A DNA stretch of 64,000 nucleotides, taken from positions 522,848 to 586,847 of the forward strand of contig NZ_SZUA01000001.1 of the NCBI RefSeq assembly GCF_005239095.1, given 5' to 3'. Shown in pieces: positions 22,684-32,243 of the stretch. The notes under the pieces are model-generated. The model did not search any database. It was given only the letters and a program-made list of their open reading frames with translations, and was not told where the DNA came from. The position numbers were made by a program, and so were the translations under genes. This DNA comes from Luteimonas gilva. Its GTDB lineage: Bacteria > Pseudomonadota > Gammaproteobacteria > Xanthomonadales > Xanthomonadaceae. The number at the start of each line of letters is the position of its first letter. Position 1 is the first letter of the stretch.

Positions 22684-24855
22684 ATGAAACGCTCCTTCGA
22701 CCTATCGCGTCGCGACTTCCTCAAGGCGGGCGCCCTAGCCGGCGGCGGCCTGGTGGTGGCCTTCACTCTGCCTAGCGCGCGCCGTGCCGCTATGGCTCAC
22801 GAAGCGGTCGCGGCGGAGCCCTCCGCCTTCGCGCCGAACGCTTTTCTCCGCATCGGCAGCGACGACCGCATTACCGTGCTGTTGGCCCACTCCGAAATGG
22901 GCCAGGGCATATGGACCGGGCTCGCGATGCTGATCGCCGAGGAACTCGATGCCGATTGGGCGAAGATCGCGGTGGAGCACGCGCCCGCCGATGCGGCTTA
23001 TGCACGCGTGGGATCCACGCGGCAAATGACCGGCGGGTCCAGCTCCACTCGGACGGAATTCGAGCGTTACCGCAAAGCCGGCGCCGCGGCGCGCCATCTG
23101 CTCTTGGAAGCGGCATCGCTTCGCCTTGGCGTTCCCGTCGCGGAATTGCGGACAGAACCCGGCAAGGTAGTGCACGGCGCGTCGAAAATCCCTTACGGGG
23201 ATCTGGCGGACGATGCGGGCAAATTGCCCGTACCCGACGCCGAAACGCTGGCGCTGAAGGATCCGAAGGATTGGATCTACCTGGGCCGGCCCATGCGCCG
23301 GCTGGACAGCGCCGAAAAAATCACCGGGCGCGCCGTGTTCGGGATGGACATTCAGTTCGAAGGCTTGCTTACGGCCGTGGTCGCGCGCGCGCCGAATTTC
23401 GGAGGACGGGTCGTATCGTTCGACGCCAGCGCCGCCAGGGCCGTGAAAGGCGTGCGGGACGTGTTCCAGGTTCCGAGCGGCGTTGCGGTCGTCGCCGATC
23501 ATTATTGGGCCGCAAAAACCGGACGCGACGCGTTGCGGATCCAGTGGGCGCCAGGTCCGCGCCCCGATCTGGACAGCGGCGCGCTCCGCAAAGAATTCTC
23601 GGATCTCGCTTCCACGCCCGGCGCGGTGGCGGCCGAAGCGGGGAATGCCATTGCCGAGTTGGCCGGATCCGAGCGCGTGATCGAGGCGGAATATTCGGTG
23701 CCTTATCTGGCCCATGCGCCGATGGAGCCCTTGAACTGCACTGTGAAGATAACGGCGGGCCGCTGCGATCTTTGGACCGGCACTCAGTACCAGACGGCCG
23801 ATCAGCAGGCCGCGGCCGCCATTCTCGGCCTGGAGCCGGAGCAGGTGTTCATACACACCCCGTTTCTCGGGGGTGGTTTCGGCCGGCGGGCCTCCACGAC
23901 GTCGGACTTCGTAACGGAAGCGGTCTGGGTCGCCCAAGCGGCGCAAGCGCCGGTGAAGACCGTGTGGTCGCGCGAAGACGATATCCGCGGCGGCTACTAC
24001 CGGTCGGCTTTCGTGCACAAGGCGCGCGTCGCGATCGACGCGTCGGGCACGCCCACGGCTTGGCATCACGCGATCGTGGGCCAGTCGATCGCCACCGGCA
24101 CCGCGCTGGAGTCGCGGATGGTGCACGACGGCGTCGACGCCACTTCCGTGGAAGGCGTCGCGGATGCGCCCTATCTAAGCCGCGTGCCGCATCGCCGGGT
24201 CGAATTGCATTCGCCGCGGACCGGCGTGCCCGTGCTTTGGTGGCGTTCGGTCGGCCACAGCCACAATGCATTCGTCATGGAGAGCCTGATCGACGAACTC
24301 GCGCACGCGGCCGGACGCGATCCGGTCGAATACCGGCGTGCGTTGCTTCAAGGGTATCCGCGTCATTTGCGCGTTCTGGATACGGTCGCGGAGAAGTTCG
24401 GCTGGACGGCCGCGCCCGAGCAAGGTCGCGGCCGCGGCGTCGCCGTGCACGAATCTTTCGGCAGTTTCGTCGCCCAAGCGGCGGAAGTATCCGTGCAGGA
24501 CGGCCGCATCAAAGTGCATCGCGTGGTGTGCGCGATCGATTGCGGGCCCGTCGTGAATCCGTCGGGCGTGTCGGCGCAAATGGAATCGGGCATCGTCTTC
24601 GGATTGAGCGCGGCGCTGCATTCGCGCCTGACCTTCAAGGACGGACGCGTGCAGGAATCTAATTTCCACGATTACGCCGTGCTGCGGATGCACGAAATGC
24701 CGGCGGTCGAGGTGCATATCCTGCAAAGCGCCGAACCGATCGGAGGCGTAGGCGAGCCCGGCACGCCGCCGATCGCGCCTGCGGTCGCCAACGCGGTATT
24801 CGCGCTTACGGGAGTGCGGCTTCGCGATCTGCCGCTGAGATTGTCCGCGGCCTGA
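22684..24855 (+). CDS. Xanthine dehydrogenase-family molybdopterin-binding subunit (isoquinoline oxidoreductase beta-like)
   Basis: This 723-residue protein has a twin-arginine export signal (SRRDFLKAGALAGGGLVV). The rest is the large molybdenum-cofactor subunit of the IorB/aldehyde-oxidase type. LAHSEMGQGIWTGLAMLIAEE, YQTADQQAAAAIL, LGGGFGRRA and the C-terminal GGVGEPGTPP with its catalytic-type Glu (about 691) are present. Such enzymes hydroxylate N-heterocycles or aldehydes in the periplasm. They normally pair with a small 2Fe-2S subunit, and none is next to it. It is the only plus-strand gene inside the kynurenine cluster and separates ACMSD from 3-HAO, which suggests a later insertion. 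The substrate is unknown. Confidence 0.88.
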   Translation: MKRSFDLSRRDFLKAGALAGGGLVVAFTLPSARRAAMAHEAVAAEPSAFAPNAFLRIGSDDRITVLLAHSEMGQGIWTGLAMLIAEELDADWAKIAVEHAPADAAYARVGSTRQMTGGSSSTRTEFERYRKAGAAARHLLLEAASLRLGVPVAELRTEPGKVVHGASKIPYGDLADDAGKLPVPDAETLALKDPKDWIYLGRPMRRLDSAEKITGRAVFGMDIQFEGLLTAVVARAPNFGGRVVSFDASAARAVKGVRDVFQVPSGVAVVADHYWAAKTGRDALRIQWAPGPRPDLDSGALRKEFSDLASTPGAVAAEAGNAIAELAGSERVIEAEYSVPYLAHAPMEPLNCTVKITAGRCDLWTGTQYQTADQQAAAAILGLEPEQVFIHTPFLGGGFGRRASTTSDFVTEAVWVAQAAQAPVKTVWSREDDIRGGYYRSAFVHKARVAIDASGTPTAWHHAIVGQSIATGTALESRMVHDGVDATSVEGVADAPYLSRVPHRRVELHSPRTGVPVLWWRSVGHSHNAFVMESLIDELAHAAGRDPVEYRRALLQGYPRHLRVLDTVAEKFGWTAAPEQGRGRGVAVHESFGSFVAQAAEVSVQDGRIKVHRVVCAIDCGPVVNPSGVSAQMESGIVFGLSAALHSRLTFKDGRVQESNFHDYAVLRMHEMPAVEVHILQSAEPIGGVGEPGTPPIAPAVANAVFALTGVRLRDLPLRLSAA

Positions 24856-24867
24856 AGCGAAGGACGA

Positions 24868-25398
24868 TCAGGTGTCCGGCATCACGTATTTCGCCGGCGC
24901 CGGGTTCAGATGCCCGCAATTCTTGCAGGTCCGGTGCTCTTTCGAGGAATAGAAGCGTTCGAACACCGGCGGGAAATCCTTCTCGATGTCGTGCAAGAAG
25001 AAGTATTCCTCGTAGATCTTGTGGTTGCAGTTCTCGCAGAACCAGAGCAGGCCGTCGTCCTCGTGCGGCAGGCGCTTGCGCTCGATCACCAAGCCGATGG
25101 AATCGGGCCCGCGTTGCGGCGAATGCGGCACGCGCGGCGGCAGCAGGAAGGTTTCGCCGGCTTTGATCGGAATGTCGCGGACTTTGCCGTCCTCCTGGAT
25201 GCGCAAGGTCATCTCGCCTTCCAGCTGGTAGAACCATTCCGGGCCTTCGTCCCAGTGGTAGTCGGTGCGCTGGTTCGGGCCGCCGACGACCATGACGATG
25301 AAGTCGCCGTCGTACACGCACTTGTTGCCGACCGGCGGCTTCAGCAAGTGGCGGTGCTCTTCGATCCAGGCTTGGAAATTGAGGGGTCCGGGCAGCAT
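24868..25398 (-). CDS. nbaC: 3-Hydroxyanthranilate 3,4-dioxygenase
   Basis: This 176-residue cupin dioxygenase opens the ring of 3-hydroxyanthranilate. Iron ligands His48 and Glu54 lie in [16 protein letters not shown], and His92 lies in [10 protein letters not shown]. The C-terminal CENC...CKNCG pair forms the second, rubredoxin-like iron site found in bacterial 3-HAO. The length is normal (about 174). It is 4 nt downstream of the RidA-type gene and is convergent with the molybdenum hydroxylase gene. Confidence 0.96.
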   Translation of the reverse strand: MLPGPLNFQAWIEEHRHLLKPPVGNKCVYDGDFIVMVVGGPNQRTDYHWDEGPEWFYQLEGEMTLRIQEDGKVRDIPIKAGETFLLPPRVPHSPQRGPDSIGLVIERKRLPHEDDGLLWFCENCNHKIYEEYFFLHDIEKDFPPVFERFYSSKEHRTCKNCGHLNPAPAKYVMPDT

Positions 25399-25402
25399 GC
25401 GG

Positions 25403-25831
25403 TCATTCCTGTAGGCGCGCGACGCACTTGAGCTCGATCGCGATGGGCGTCGGCAATGCGGTGATGCCGAGGGTGGTGCGGCAAGGCGCGGCGGCGGGGT
25501 CGGGGAAATATTCGGCCCAGACCGCGTTGTAGGCTTTGAAATCGCGGGCCATGTCCGTCAAGTAGACGGTCACGTCCACCAAGTCTTCCCAGCGCGCGCC
25601 GCTGGCTTCCAGCACGGCGCGGACGTTGGCGAACACCGCCCGCGTTTGCGCTTCGATGTCGTATTTGCGGACGCGGCCGTCGGCGTACATCTCGTTGCCC
25701 GGAATGGCGTCCGTCGCCGGATCGCGCGGGCCGATGCCCGACAAGAACAGCAGCTCGCCCACGCGCCGGGCGTGCGGATACGAACCGACCGGCTTGGGCG
25801 CTTCGCCGGCGTGGATCGACGCGCCGCTCAT
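25403..25831 (-). CDS. nbaF: RidA-family protein, probable 2-aminomuconate deaminase
   Basis: This 142-residue protein has the RidA/YjgF fold pattern: [40 protein letters not shown] and a terminal [15 protein letters not shown]. RidA-like proteins in this pathway deaminate 2-aminomuconate to 4-oxalocrotonate. The assignment rests on the neighbours, since the fold alone does not tell a deaminase from a general imine hydrolase. The start overlaps the carbonic anhydrase stop by 4 nt (ATGA). Confidence 0.85.
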   Translation of the reverse strand: MSGASIHAGEAPKPVGSYPHARRVGELLFLSGIGPRDPATDAIPGNEMYADGRVRKYDIEAQTRAVFANVRAVLEASGARWEDLVDVTVYLTDMARDFKAYNAVWAEYFPDPAAAPCRTTLGITALPTPIAIELKCVARLQE

Positions 25832-26487
25832 TGCGCCTCGCCAAGCGAGATAGAATCGATCGCCTTGCGATAGGCCAGAGCGACTTCGTCCGCACCGGTC
25901 ACGTCGATCGACAGTTCGCGCACGCGGCCGTTGTTGAGGCTGTAGACCCACCCGTGCACGGCCAGTTCCTGGCCGCGCGCCCAGGCGTCCTGCACGATCG
26001 TCGTCTGGCAGACGTTGAGCACCTGTTCGATCACGTTCAGCTCGCACAGCCGTTCGTGGCGCGAACTCAGCGATTCCACGTCGACCAGCAAGGGCTCGTG
26101 CTTCAGCATCACGTCGCCGACGTGGCGCAGCCAATTGTCCGCCAGGCCGACCCGGGTGCCGGTCAGCGCCGCGTGCACGCCGCTGCAGCCGTAGTGGCCG
26201 ACGATCAGGATGTGCTCGACCTTGAGCAGGTCGACCGCGAACTGAATCGCGCTCAAGCAATTCAGATCGGTGTGCACGACCAGATTGGCGACGTTGCGGT
26301 GCACGAACACTTCGCCCGGGTCCAGGCCCAGGATCTGGTTGGCCGGCACGCGCGAGTCGGAGCAGCCGATCCATAGGTATTTCGGCGACTGCTGTTTGGA
26401 CAGGCGGTCGAAGAAACCGGGGTCCTCGCGCTTGATGCGGTCGGCCCATTCGCGGTTGTTGCGCAAGAGTTCGTCGAGCGGAGTCAT
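25828..26487 (-). CDS. can: Beta-class carbonic anhydrase
   Basis: This 219-residue zinc enzyme interconverts CO2 and bicarbonate. Ligands Cys42 and Asp44 are in LWIGCSDSRVP, and His98 and Cys101 are in VGHYGCSG, at the same positions as I recall for E. coli Can. It is sandwiched between the aldehyde dehydrogenase and the RidA gene with ATGA overlaps on both sides, so its synthesis is coupled to the kynurenine enzymes. ACMSD releases CO2, so a role in handling pathway CO2 is conceivable, but housekeeping bicarbonate supply is equally possible. Confidence 0.95.
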   Translation of the reverse strand: MTPLDELLRNNREWADRIKREDPGFFDRLSKQQSPKYLWIGCSDSRVPANQILGLDPGEVFVHRNVANLVVHTDLNCLSAIQFAVDLLKVEHILIVGHYGCSGVHAALTGTRVGLADNWLRHVGDVMLKHEPLLVDVESLSSRHERLCELNVIEQVLNVCQTTIVQDAWARGQELAVHGWVYSLNNGRVRELSIDVTGADEVALAYRKAIDSISLGEAQ

Positions 26488-27911
26488 GCCAGGGCGATGC
26501 CTACGTTTTTCGGTTCGGTGAAGAAGCGCATGGCTTCCAGTCCGCCTTCGCGGCCCAGGCCGGACTGGCCCATGCCGCCGAACGGCGTGCGCAAATCGCG
26601 CATCAGCCAGGTGTTGATCCAGACGATGCCGGCGCGGATCTCGGAGGCGAAGCGATGGGCGCGGTTCAAGTCGCGGGTCCAGATCGACGCGGCCAGGCCG
26701 TACTCGCCGGCGTTGGCCAAGGCCAAGGCCTGGGCGTCGTCGTCGAAGGGCTGCAGGGTGACGACCGGGCCGAAGATTTCGTCGAGGTTGGTGGCGCAAT
26801 CCGGACCCAGGCCGTCGATCACGGTCGGTTGCACGAACCAGCCGGGCCGATCCAGCGCGTTGCCGCCGCATAGGACGTTGCCGCCTTCGCTGCGCGCGCG
26901 CGCGATCGCGGCGATGACCTTGTCGAAATGCGCCTGCGAGACCAGCGGACCCAAGCGCACGTCGCTGTCGATCGGATCGCCGACCTTCAGCGCCAGCGCG
27001 CGCTCGACCAGCGCGTCGCGGAACCGCGCGTAGATGCCGCGTTCGACCAGGATGCGCGAACCGCACAAGCAGATCTGGCCGCTATTCTGGAAGGCGGAGC
27101 GGACGATCGTATCCAGGTGTTCCTGCCAGGCGCTGTCGGCGAAGACCAGGGTCGGATTCTTGCCGCCCAACTCCAGCGACACTTTTTTCAGCATCGGCGC
27201 GGCGACGCCGGCGATGCGTTTGCCCACCGCGGTGCTGCCGGTGAAGGACAGCGCCTTGATCCGCGGATGGCCGACGATGGCTTCGCCGACTTTCGGGCCC
27301 AGGCCGTGGACGATGTTCAACACGCCGTTCGGGAAGCCGATCTGCGCCGCCAATTCGCCCAGCATGGTCGCGGTTTGCGGCGTGATCTCGGACGGCTTGG
27401 CCACGACCGTGTTGCCTGCGGCCAACGCGGGCGCGATCTTCCAAGTGAATAGGTAGAGCGGCAGGTTCCACGGCGAAATCGTACCGACTACGCCCAACGG
27501 CCGCCGCAGCGTGTAGTTCAAGCCGGCCTGGCCGTGGTGCGATTCGCTGGCGAATTGGGTCGCGGCGTGCGCGAAGAAGCGCAGATTCGAAATCGCGCGA
27601 GGGATTTCGACTTCTCGGGCGAGCTTGAGCGGTTTGCCGCCGTCCTTGGATTCGGCGTGGGCGAAATCGTCCAGCCGGTCCTCCAGCGCTTGCGCGAGTT
27701 TTTCCAGCCAGCGCGCGCGTTCGGTGTCGGGCAGGGCCGACCAGGCGGGCAGGGCGGCTTCGGCGGCGGCCACGGCCGCTTCCACGTCTTGCGCAGTGCC
27801 GTCGGCGACTTGGGCGAAGGGCTTGCCCGTGGCGGGATCGAATACCTCGAGCCAACCGCCATCGGCTGCGTCGCGGGCTTTGCCGTCGATCCAGTGCGGG
27901 AGCTGTCGCAT
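26484..27911 (-). CDS. nbaE: Aldehyde dehydrogenase, probable 2-aminomuconic 6-semialdehyde dehydrogenase
   Basis: This 475-residue NAD-dependent enzyme has the usual ALDH layout. It shows the NAD motif FTGSTAVGK (223-231), catalytic Glu247 in LELGGKNP and catalytic Cys281 in GQICLCG. The substrate fits the pathway: 2-aminomuconate semialdehyde made by ACMSD is oxidised to 2-aminomuconate, the substrate of the RidA-type deaminase two genes on. A 2-hydroxymuconic semialdehyde dehydrogenase is hard to tell apart by sequence. It is the first gene of the ALDH-can-RidA-HAO string, with a family 1 repeat upstream. Confidence 0.9.
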   Translation of the reverse strand: MRQLPHWIDGKARDAADGGWLEVFDPATGKPFAQVADGTAQDVEAAVAAAEAALPAWSALPDTERARWLEKLAQALEDRLDDFAHAESKDGGKPLKLAREVEIPRAISNLRFFAHAATQFASESHHGQAGLNYTLRRPLGVVGTISPWNLPLYLFTWKIAPALAAGNTVVAKPSEITPQTATMLGELAAQIGFPNGVLNIVHGLGPKVGEAIVGHPRIKALSFTGSTAVGKRIAGVAAPMLKKVSLELGGKNPTLVFADSAWQEHLDTIVRSAFQNSGQICLCGSRILVERGIYARFRDALVERALALKVGDPIDSDVRLGPLVSQAHFDKVIAAIARARSEGGNVLCGGNALDRPGWFVQPTVIDGLGPDCATNLDEIFGPVVTLQPFDDDAQALALANAGEYGLAASIWTRDLNRAHRFASEIRAGIVWINTWLMRDLRTPFGGMGQSGLGREGGLEAMRFFTEPKNVGIALA

Positions 27912-27945
27912 GCCTAATAGCTTAACCGAAGCGAGCTCCGGGCTC

Positions 27946-28028
27946 TTGCAGGAGCGGCTTTAGCCGCGAGCTTTTTCGGCCAAGTCGAGGCTTGATGGAA
28001 AGACTCGCGGCTAAAGCCGCTCCTACAA
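27946..28028. repeat. Palindromic repeat, family 1
   Basis: TTGCAGGAGCGGCTTTAGCC and a right arm ending GGCTAAAGCCGCTCCTACAA form the inverted pair. Both arms carry the same C-to-T variant (TTTAGCC), which keeps the stem paired. It lies between the SDR and ALDH genes. Confidence 0.85.
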
Positions 28029-28056
28029 AAGCCCGTTTCTGCCTAGCCGATTCTTT

Positions 28057-28842
28057 CTAGATCGAATTCATCCGGCCGCCGTCGACCGCCAGGCTGACGC
28101 CGTTGACGTAGCCGGCGGCGGGCGAACACAGGAAGGCGATCACGCCGCCGGTCTCTTCCGGCTTGGCGAAACGGCCGGCCGGTACGCTCGCGCGCATGCC
28201 GGCCAGGATCTCTTCCTCGGTCTTGCCGGTGGCGCGGACGCGGTCCTGCACGATCTGTTCGACGCGCGAGGTTTCGGTGTAGCCCGGCAGCACGTTGTTG
28301 ACCGTGATGCCGAACGGGCCGAGCTCGCGCGACAGCGTCTTGGCCCAACTGGCCACCGCGCCGCGGATCGTGTTGGAGACGCCCAGGTTGGCGATGGGTT
28401 CCTTCACCGAAGTCGAGACGACGTTGACGATGCGTCCCCACTGCGCCGCCTGCATGCCCGGCAACAACGCCTGCACGAGGACGTGGTTGGCGACCAAGTG
28501 CTTCTGGAAAGCATCGAGGAAAGCGGCGACTTCCGCGCCGTGCGCAGGTCCGCCGGGTGGGCCGCCGGTGTTGTTCACCAAGATATGCACGGGCTTCTTC
28601 GCGGCGAGCGCTTGCGCCCGTTCGCGCAGCGATTCGCTTTGCGACATGTCCGCGACGAGCCAATCGTGCGCCTGCGCGCCGCTGCGCGGCAGGGCCTCCG
28701 CGACCTCGCGCAAGGCGTCTGCGCGGCGCGCGAGCACGGTCACGTCCGCGCCCAAGAGCGCGAGCTCGTGCGCGGCGGCGCGGCCGATGCCTTCGGAGGC
28801 GCCGCAGACCAAGGCGTGTTTGCCGGCGAGATTCAGGTCCAT
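28057..28842 (-). CDS. SDR-family oxidoreductase
   Basis: This 261-residue short-chain dehydrogenase has the cofactor motif ALVCGASEGIGRAAA (TGxxxGxG variant), NNTGGPPGG and the C-terminal NGVSLAVDGGRM. The classical active-site YxxxK is not obvious: the catalytic region reads VNVVSTSVKEPIANLGVSNT, with Asn where Tyr is expected and no following Lys at the usual spacing. It may be an atypical 3-oxoacyl-ACP reductase-like protein, a common misnomer for this subgroup. It is 13 nt downstream of the PaiB-like gene and its substrate is unknown. Confidence 0.82.
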   Translation of the reverse strand: MDLNLAGKHALVCGASEGIGRAAAHELALLGADVTVLARRADALREVAEALPRSGAQAHDWLVADMSQSESLRERAQALAAKKPVHILVNNTGGPPGGPAHGAEVAAFLDAFQKHLVANHVLVQALLPGMQAAQWGRIVNVVSTSVKEPIANLGVSNTIRGAVASWAKTLSRELGPFGITVNNVLPGYTETSRVEQIVQDRVRATGKTEEEILAGMRASVPAGRFAKPEETGGVIAFLCSPAAGYVNGVSLAVDGGRMNSI

Positions 28843-28855
28843 GGATAAGGCTCGG

Positions 28856-29476
28856 TCAGGAGTCGCGTTCGCGCATCATCGCCGAAACCGCCTGCGCATC
28901 GGCGTTTTCCTGCGCTTGCAAAGCGTGGGCGACGGCGCGGCGATTGGCTTCCGGATGGTTCTGGTTGAGCTTGAACTTCATTTCGATGCTGGACGGCACA
29001 AAGCGGAAGCCGACGATGCCACGCAACTGGCTGCGGTGATCCTCGCGTTCGGTTTCGAAACGCCAATCGCTGCCGACGGCGGCTTCGAAGCGCTCGCTCA
29101 GCCGCGAAACGATGCTGGCCAAGCCTGCTTCGTCGTCGTAGCGCTCGAGCCGGCCGCGCAAATGGGCGACCGCATAGTTCCAGGTGGGAACGCGGCCTGC
29201 GGGCTCCTTGTCCGGGTACCAGCCCGGCGACACGTAGGCGTGCGGGCCGTGCACGACGATCAAAGCCTCGTCGCCATGCTTCGATTGCGGATTCGGCTTG
29301 GCCCAATGGCCTTCGATCAGCACTTCGCCGCCATCGCGGCGATAGAGGATCGGAATATGGCTGACCAGCGGCGCGCCGTCGGCGCCGGCGGTGATCAGGG
29401 TGACGAAAGGATCGGCTTCGACGAGCGCGTCGAGCAAAGCCAGATCGGTTCCGGCGTAGGCGCGCGGCAGGTACAT
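28856..29476 (-). CDS. FMN-binding protein, PaiB family
   Basis: This is a 206-residue protein of the PaiB type. It starts with MYLPRAY, then PFVTLITAGADGAPLVSHIP, VVHGPHAYVSPGWYPDK and VPTWNYAVAHLRG, all hallmark segments of this flavin-reductase-like split-barrel family. PaiB was described as a negative regulator of sporulation and protease genes in Bacillus; in proteobacteria the role is unclear, and an FMN-linked stress or detoxification role is plausible. The Met at 29476 fits the family start. It is 5 nt from the preceding small gene and so is part of a four-gene minus-strand operon. Confidence 0.87.
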   Translation of the reverse strand: MYLPRAYAGTDLALLDALVEADPFVTLITAGADGAPLVSHIPILYRRDGGEVLIEGHWAKPNPQSKHGDEALIVVHGPHAYVSPGWYPDKEPAGRVPTWNYAVAHLRGRLERYDDEAGLASIVSRLSERFEAAVGSDWRFETEREDHRSQLRGIVGFRFVPSSIEMKFKLNQNHPEANRRAVAHALQAQENADAQAVSAMMRERDS

Positions 29477-29481
29477 GCCGG

Positions 29482-29784
29482 TCAGGCGCGGCCGCCGAGC
29501 TGTTGGACCATGCGCGGCCGCAGCGCATCGTCGCTGAGGCCTTCGGGCGGGGCGATCTCGTCGAGGCTGAAGCCTCGTTGCAGCGCGTCTTCTTCGTCCA
29601 GGCCTTCGAAAGACACGTATTCGGCGTCCATCAGCATGGCGCGCGCGGTGTCTTCGCTGTCGTAGGCGAGCGTGTTGCCGTCGCTGTCGAACACTTCGGC
29701 CGTGCCGGCCTCGCGGACGTGCAGACGGGCCCACACGATCGTGCGCCCCAGCGTCGCCAGCCACCATTCGTAACGGCCGCTCAT
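29482..29784 (-). CDS. Small protein of unknown function (100 aa)
   Basis: This 100-residue acidic protein begins MSGRYEWWLATLGRTIVWAR and carries DSDGNTLAYDSEDTARAMLM and VSFEGLDEEDALQRGFSLDE. I recognise no named domain. It has no signal peptide or membrane segment. Its start overlaps the stop of the upstream membrane-protein gene by 4 nt (ATGA), and PaiB follows after 5 nt. The tight packing makes it a real gene despite its size. Confidence 0.75.
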   Translation of the reverse strand: MSGRYEWWLATLGRTIVWARLHVREAGTAEVFDSDGNTLAYDSEDTARAMLMDAEYVSFEGLDEEDALQRGFSLDEIAPPEGLSDDALRPRMVQQLGGRA

Positions 29785-30116
29785 GCCGCACCCGCCAGCG
29801 ACCACAGCCAGAGCAGGCCGGCGCAGACCAGGCCGAACAGGATCGTCATCAGCGACAACCGCGCCGGCGTCGCGAGGCCGCTGAATTGCGGATCGCGCGC
29901 TTCGCGATAGCCGCCGGCCAGCAGCCACCACAGCGCGTTCGGATTGAGGAAGGCGCCGTGGCCGAGTTTTGCGCGGATCGCCGGATGACGGTCGCGCACG
30001 TGCACCAGGGCCAGCGGCCAGAAAATGACGAACGCGCAGGCGCCGGCTATGGCGATGGCGACGAAGAGCAGGGCGAAGAACAAGATCACGTTCGGCAAAC
30101 CTTTTTGGATCGTCAT
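29781..30116 (-). CDS. Small two-helix membrane protein of unknown function
   Basis: At most 111 residues, with two strong membrane segments: VILFFALLFVAIAIAGACAF near the N-terminus and LSLMTILFGLVCAGLLWLW near the C-terminus. Between them is a cytosolic or periplasmic loop with PNALWWLLAGGY. The first ATG (30116) lies inside the palindromic repeat at 30111-30203. A GTG at 30089 has an AAAAGG about 7 nt upstream and is an attractive alternative start. It heads the operon with the 100-aa gene, PaiB and the SDR. Confidence 0.72.
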   Translation of the reverse strand: MTIQKGLPNVILFFALLFVAIAIAGACAFVIFWPLALVHVRDRHPAIRAKLGHGAFLNPNALWWLLAGGYREARDPQFSGLATPARLSLMTILFGLVCAGLLWLWSLAGAA

Positions 30117-30203
30117 CCCGGCGAAAGCCGGGATCCAGTGCTCGGGTTACTGCAGTATCGGGGTAGTACGAAGTCCTGGATCCCGGCTTTCGCCGGGGTG
30201 ACG
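30111..30203. repeat. Inverted repeat, family 5 (CATCCCGGCGAAAGCCGGGA)
   Basis: Left CGTCATCCCGGCGAAAGCCG and right CGGCTTTCGCCGGGGTGACG are near-perfect inverses, each arm itself a hairpin, with a 37-nt centre. This looks like the ATTCCCGC...GCGGGAATGAC class of repeats common in gammaproteobacteria. The left edge supplies a possible start codon for the downstream gene. A simpler relative is at 50648. Confidence 0.85.
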
Positions 30204-30226
30204 GATTCGGGAATGGCCGCGACCCA

Positions 30227-31627
<1,401 letters not shown>

Positions 31628-31679
31628 GGGTTGAATCCTGCGTTTTAGCAACGATATGGGTCGTGCAGTCTAACAAGAG

Positions 31680-31685
31680 TAGAAT
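31680..31685 (+). promoter_or_regulatory. Candidate -10 box for a leaderless iscA-like transcript
   Basis: TAGAAT ends 7 nt before ATG 31693. There is no Shine-Dalgarno sequence. The spacing would put the transcript start at the ATG. Confidence 0.35.
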
Positions 31686-31692
31686 GCCGCTT

Positions 31693-32031
31693 ATGGCCAT
31701 CCATCTCGCTCCCGCCGCACTCGAACGCGTCAAAGGCTATCTGGCGGACACCCCCGAAGCCATCGGCTTGCGTTTCGGCGTCAAGCGCACCGGCTGTTCG
31801 GGCTGGGGCTATGTGGTGGACCTCGCCCGCGATCGGCGCGAGGGCGACGCGGTGTCCGAGCAGGACGGCGTGCGGGTCTACGTCGATGCCGACAGCCTGG
31901 CCCTGGTCGACGGGACCGAGATCGATTTCCTGAAGCAGGGGCTCAACGAGCAGTTCGTGTTCCGCAATCCCAACGTGGCCGCCGAGTGCGGGTGCGGGGA
32001 GAGTTTCACGACCGACGCCGAGGCGGCCTGA
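31693..32031 (+). CDS. iscA: IscA-type iron-sulfur cluster assembly protein
   Basis: This 112-residue A-type carrier has the three conserved cysteines: one in RTGCSGWGY and two in ECGCGESF. The whole length matches IscA, including GLNEQFVFRNPNVAAE. It would hold an Fe-S cluster or iron during transfer to client proteins. It is not next to other isc or suf genes, so it may be a stand-alone carrier; SufA or ErpA are alternatives but the ending CGCGESF is IscA-like. Met 31684 is an alternative start 3 codons earlier. Confidence 0.9.
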   Translation: MAIHLAPAALERVKGYLADTPEAIGLRFGVKRTGCSGWGYVVDLARDRREGDAVSEQDGVRVYVDADSLALVDGTEIDFLKQGLNEQFVFRNPNVAAECGCGESFTTDAEAA

Positions 32032-32041
32032 GTCGGCTTAG

Positions 32042-32079
32042 CCCTCTCCTGCCTGCGGGAGAGGGTTGGGTGAGGGCGC
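32042..32079. repeat. Hairpin repeat, family 6 (CCCTCTCC/GGAGAGGG), possible terminator
   Basis: CCCTCTCC pairs with GGAGAGGG across an 8-nt loop and is followed by TTGGGTGAGGGCGCG. This is a common dispersed hairpin in related genomes and sits 10 nt after the iscA-like stop, where it may end transcription. Up to about 32200, only degraded repeat fragments are visible (for example GGGATGACGG and GGGTGAGGG). Confidence 0.7.
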
Positions 32080-32207
32080 GCGGAGCCTCAGATAGCATCG
32101 CCGCTTTCTGGGGAGCCAAAGTCACTGGATCCTTGCCTTCGGGGATGACGGCCTTTAAAGGGCTTCTCTTCGGGTGAGGGCCGCCGGGCGGCTCTTGGCC
32201 GGCCCAT

Positions 32208-32237
32208 TTGCCCCCAAGTCCCTGAATCTGCCATAAT
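32208..32237 (+). promoter_or_regulatory. rpsF: Candidate sigma-70 promoter of rpsF-rpsR-rplI
   Basis: TTGCCC (32208-32213), an 18-nt spacer, then CATAAT (32232-32237). The expected transcript start near 32244 leaves a leader of about 97 nt before rpsF. Confidence 0.55.
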
Positions 32238-32243
32238 TTCCGG

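Noticed and set aside
22517-22687. Possible 56-residue gene ahead of the molybdenum hydroxylase, overlapping its ATG
   Set aside because: It would start directly at the ACMSD start codon on the other strand, leaving no room for promoters, and shows no family resemblance. The AT-rich start is better explained as a promoter.
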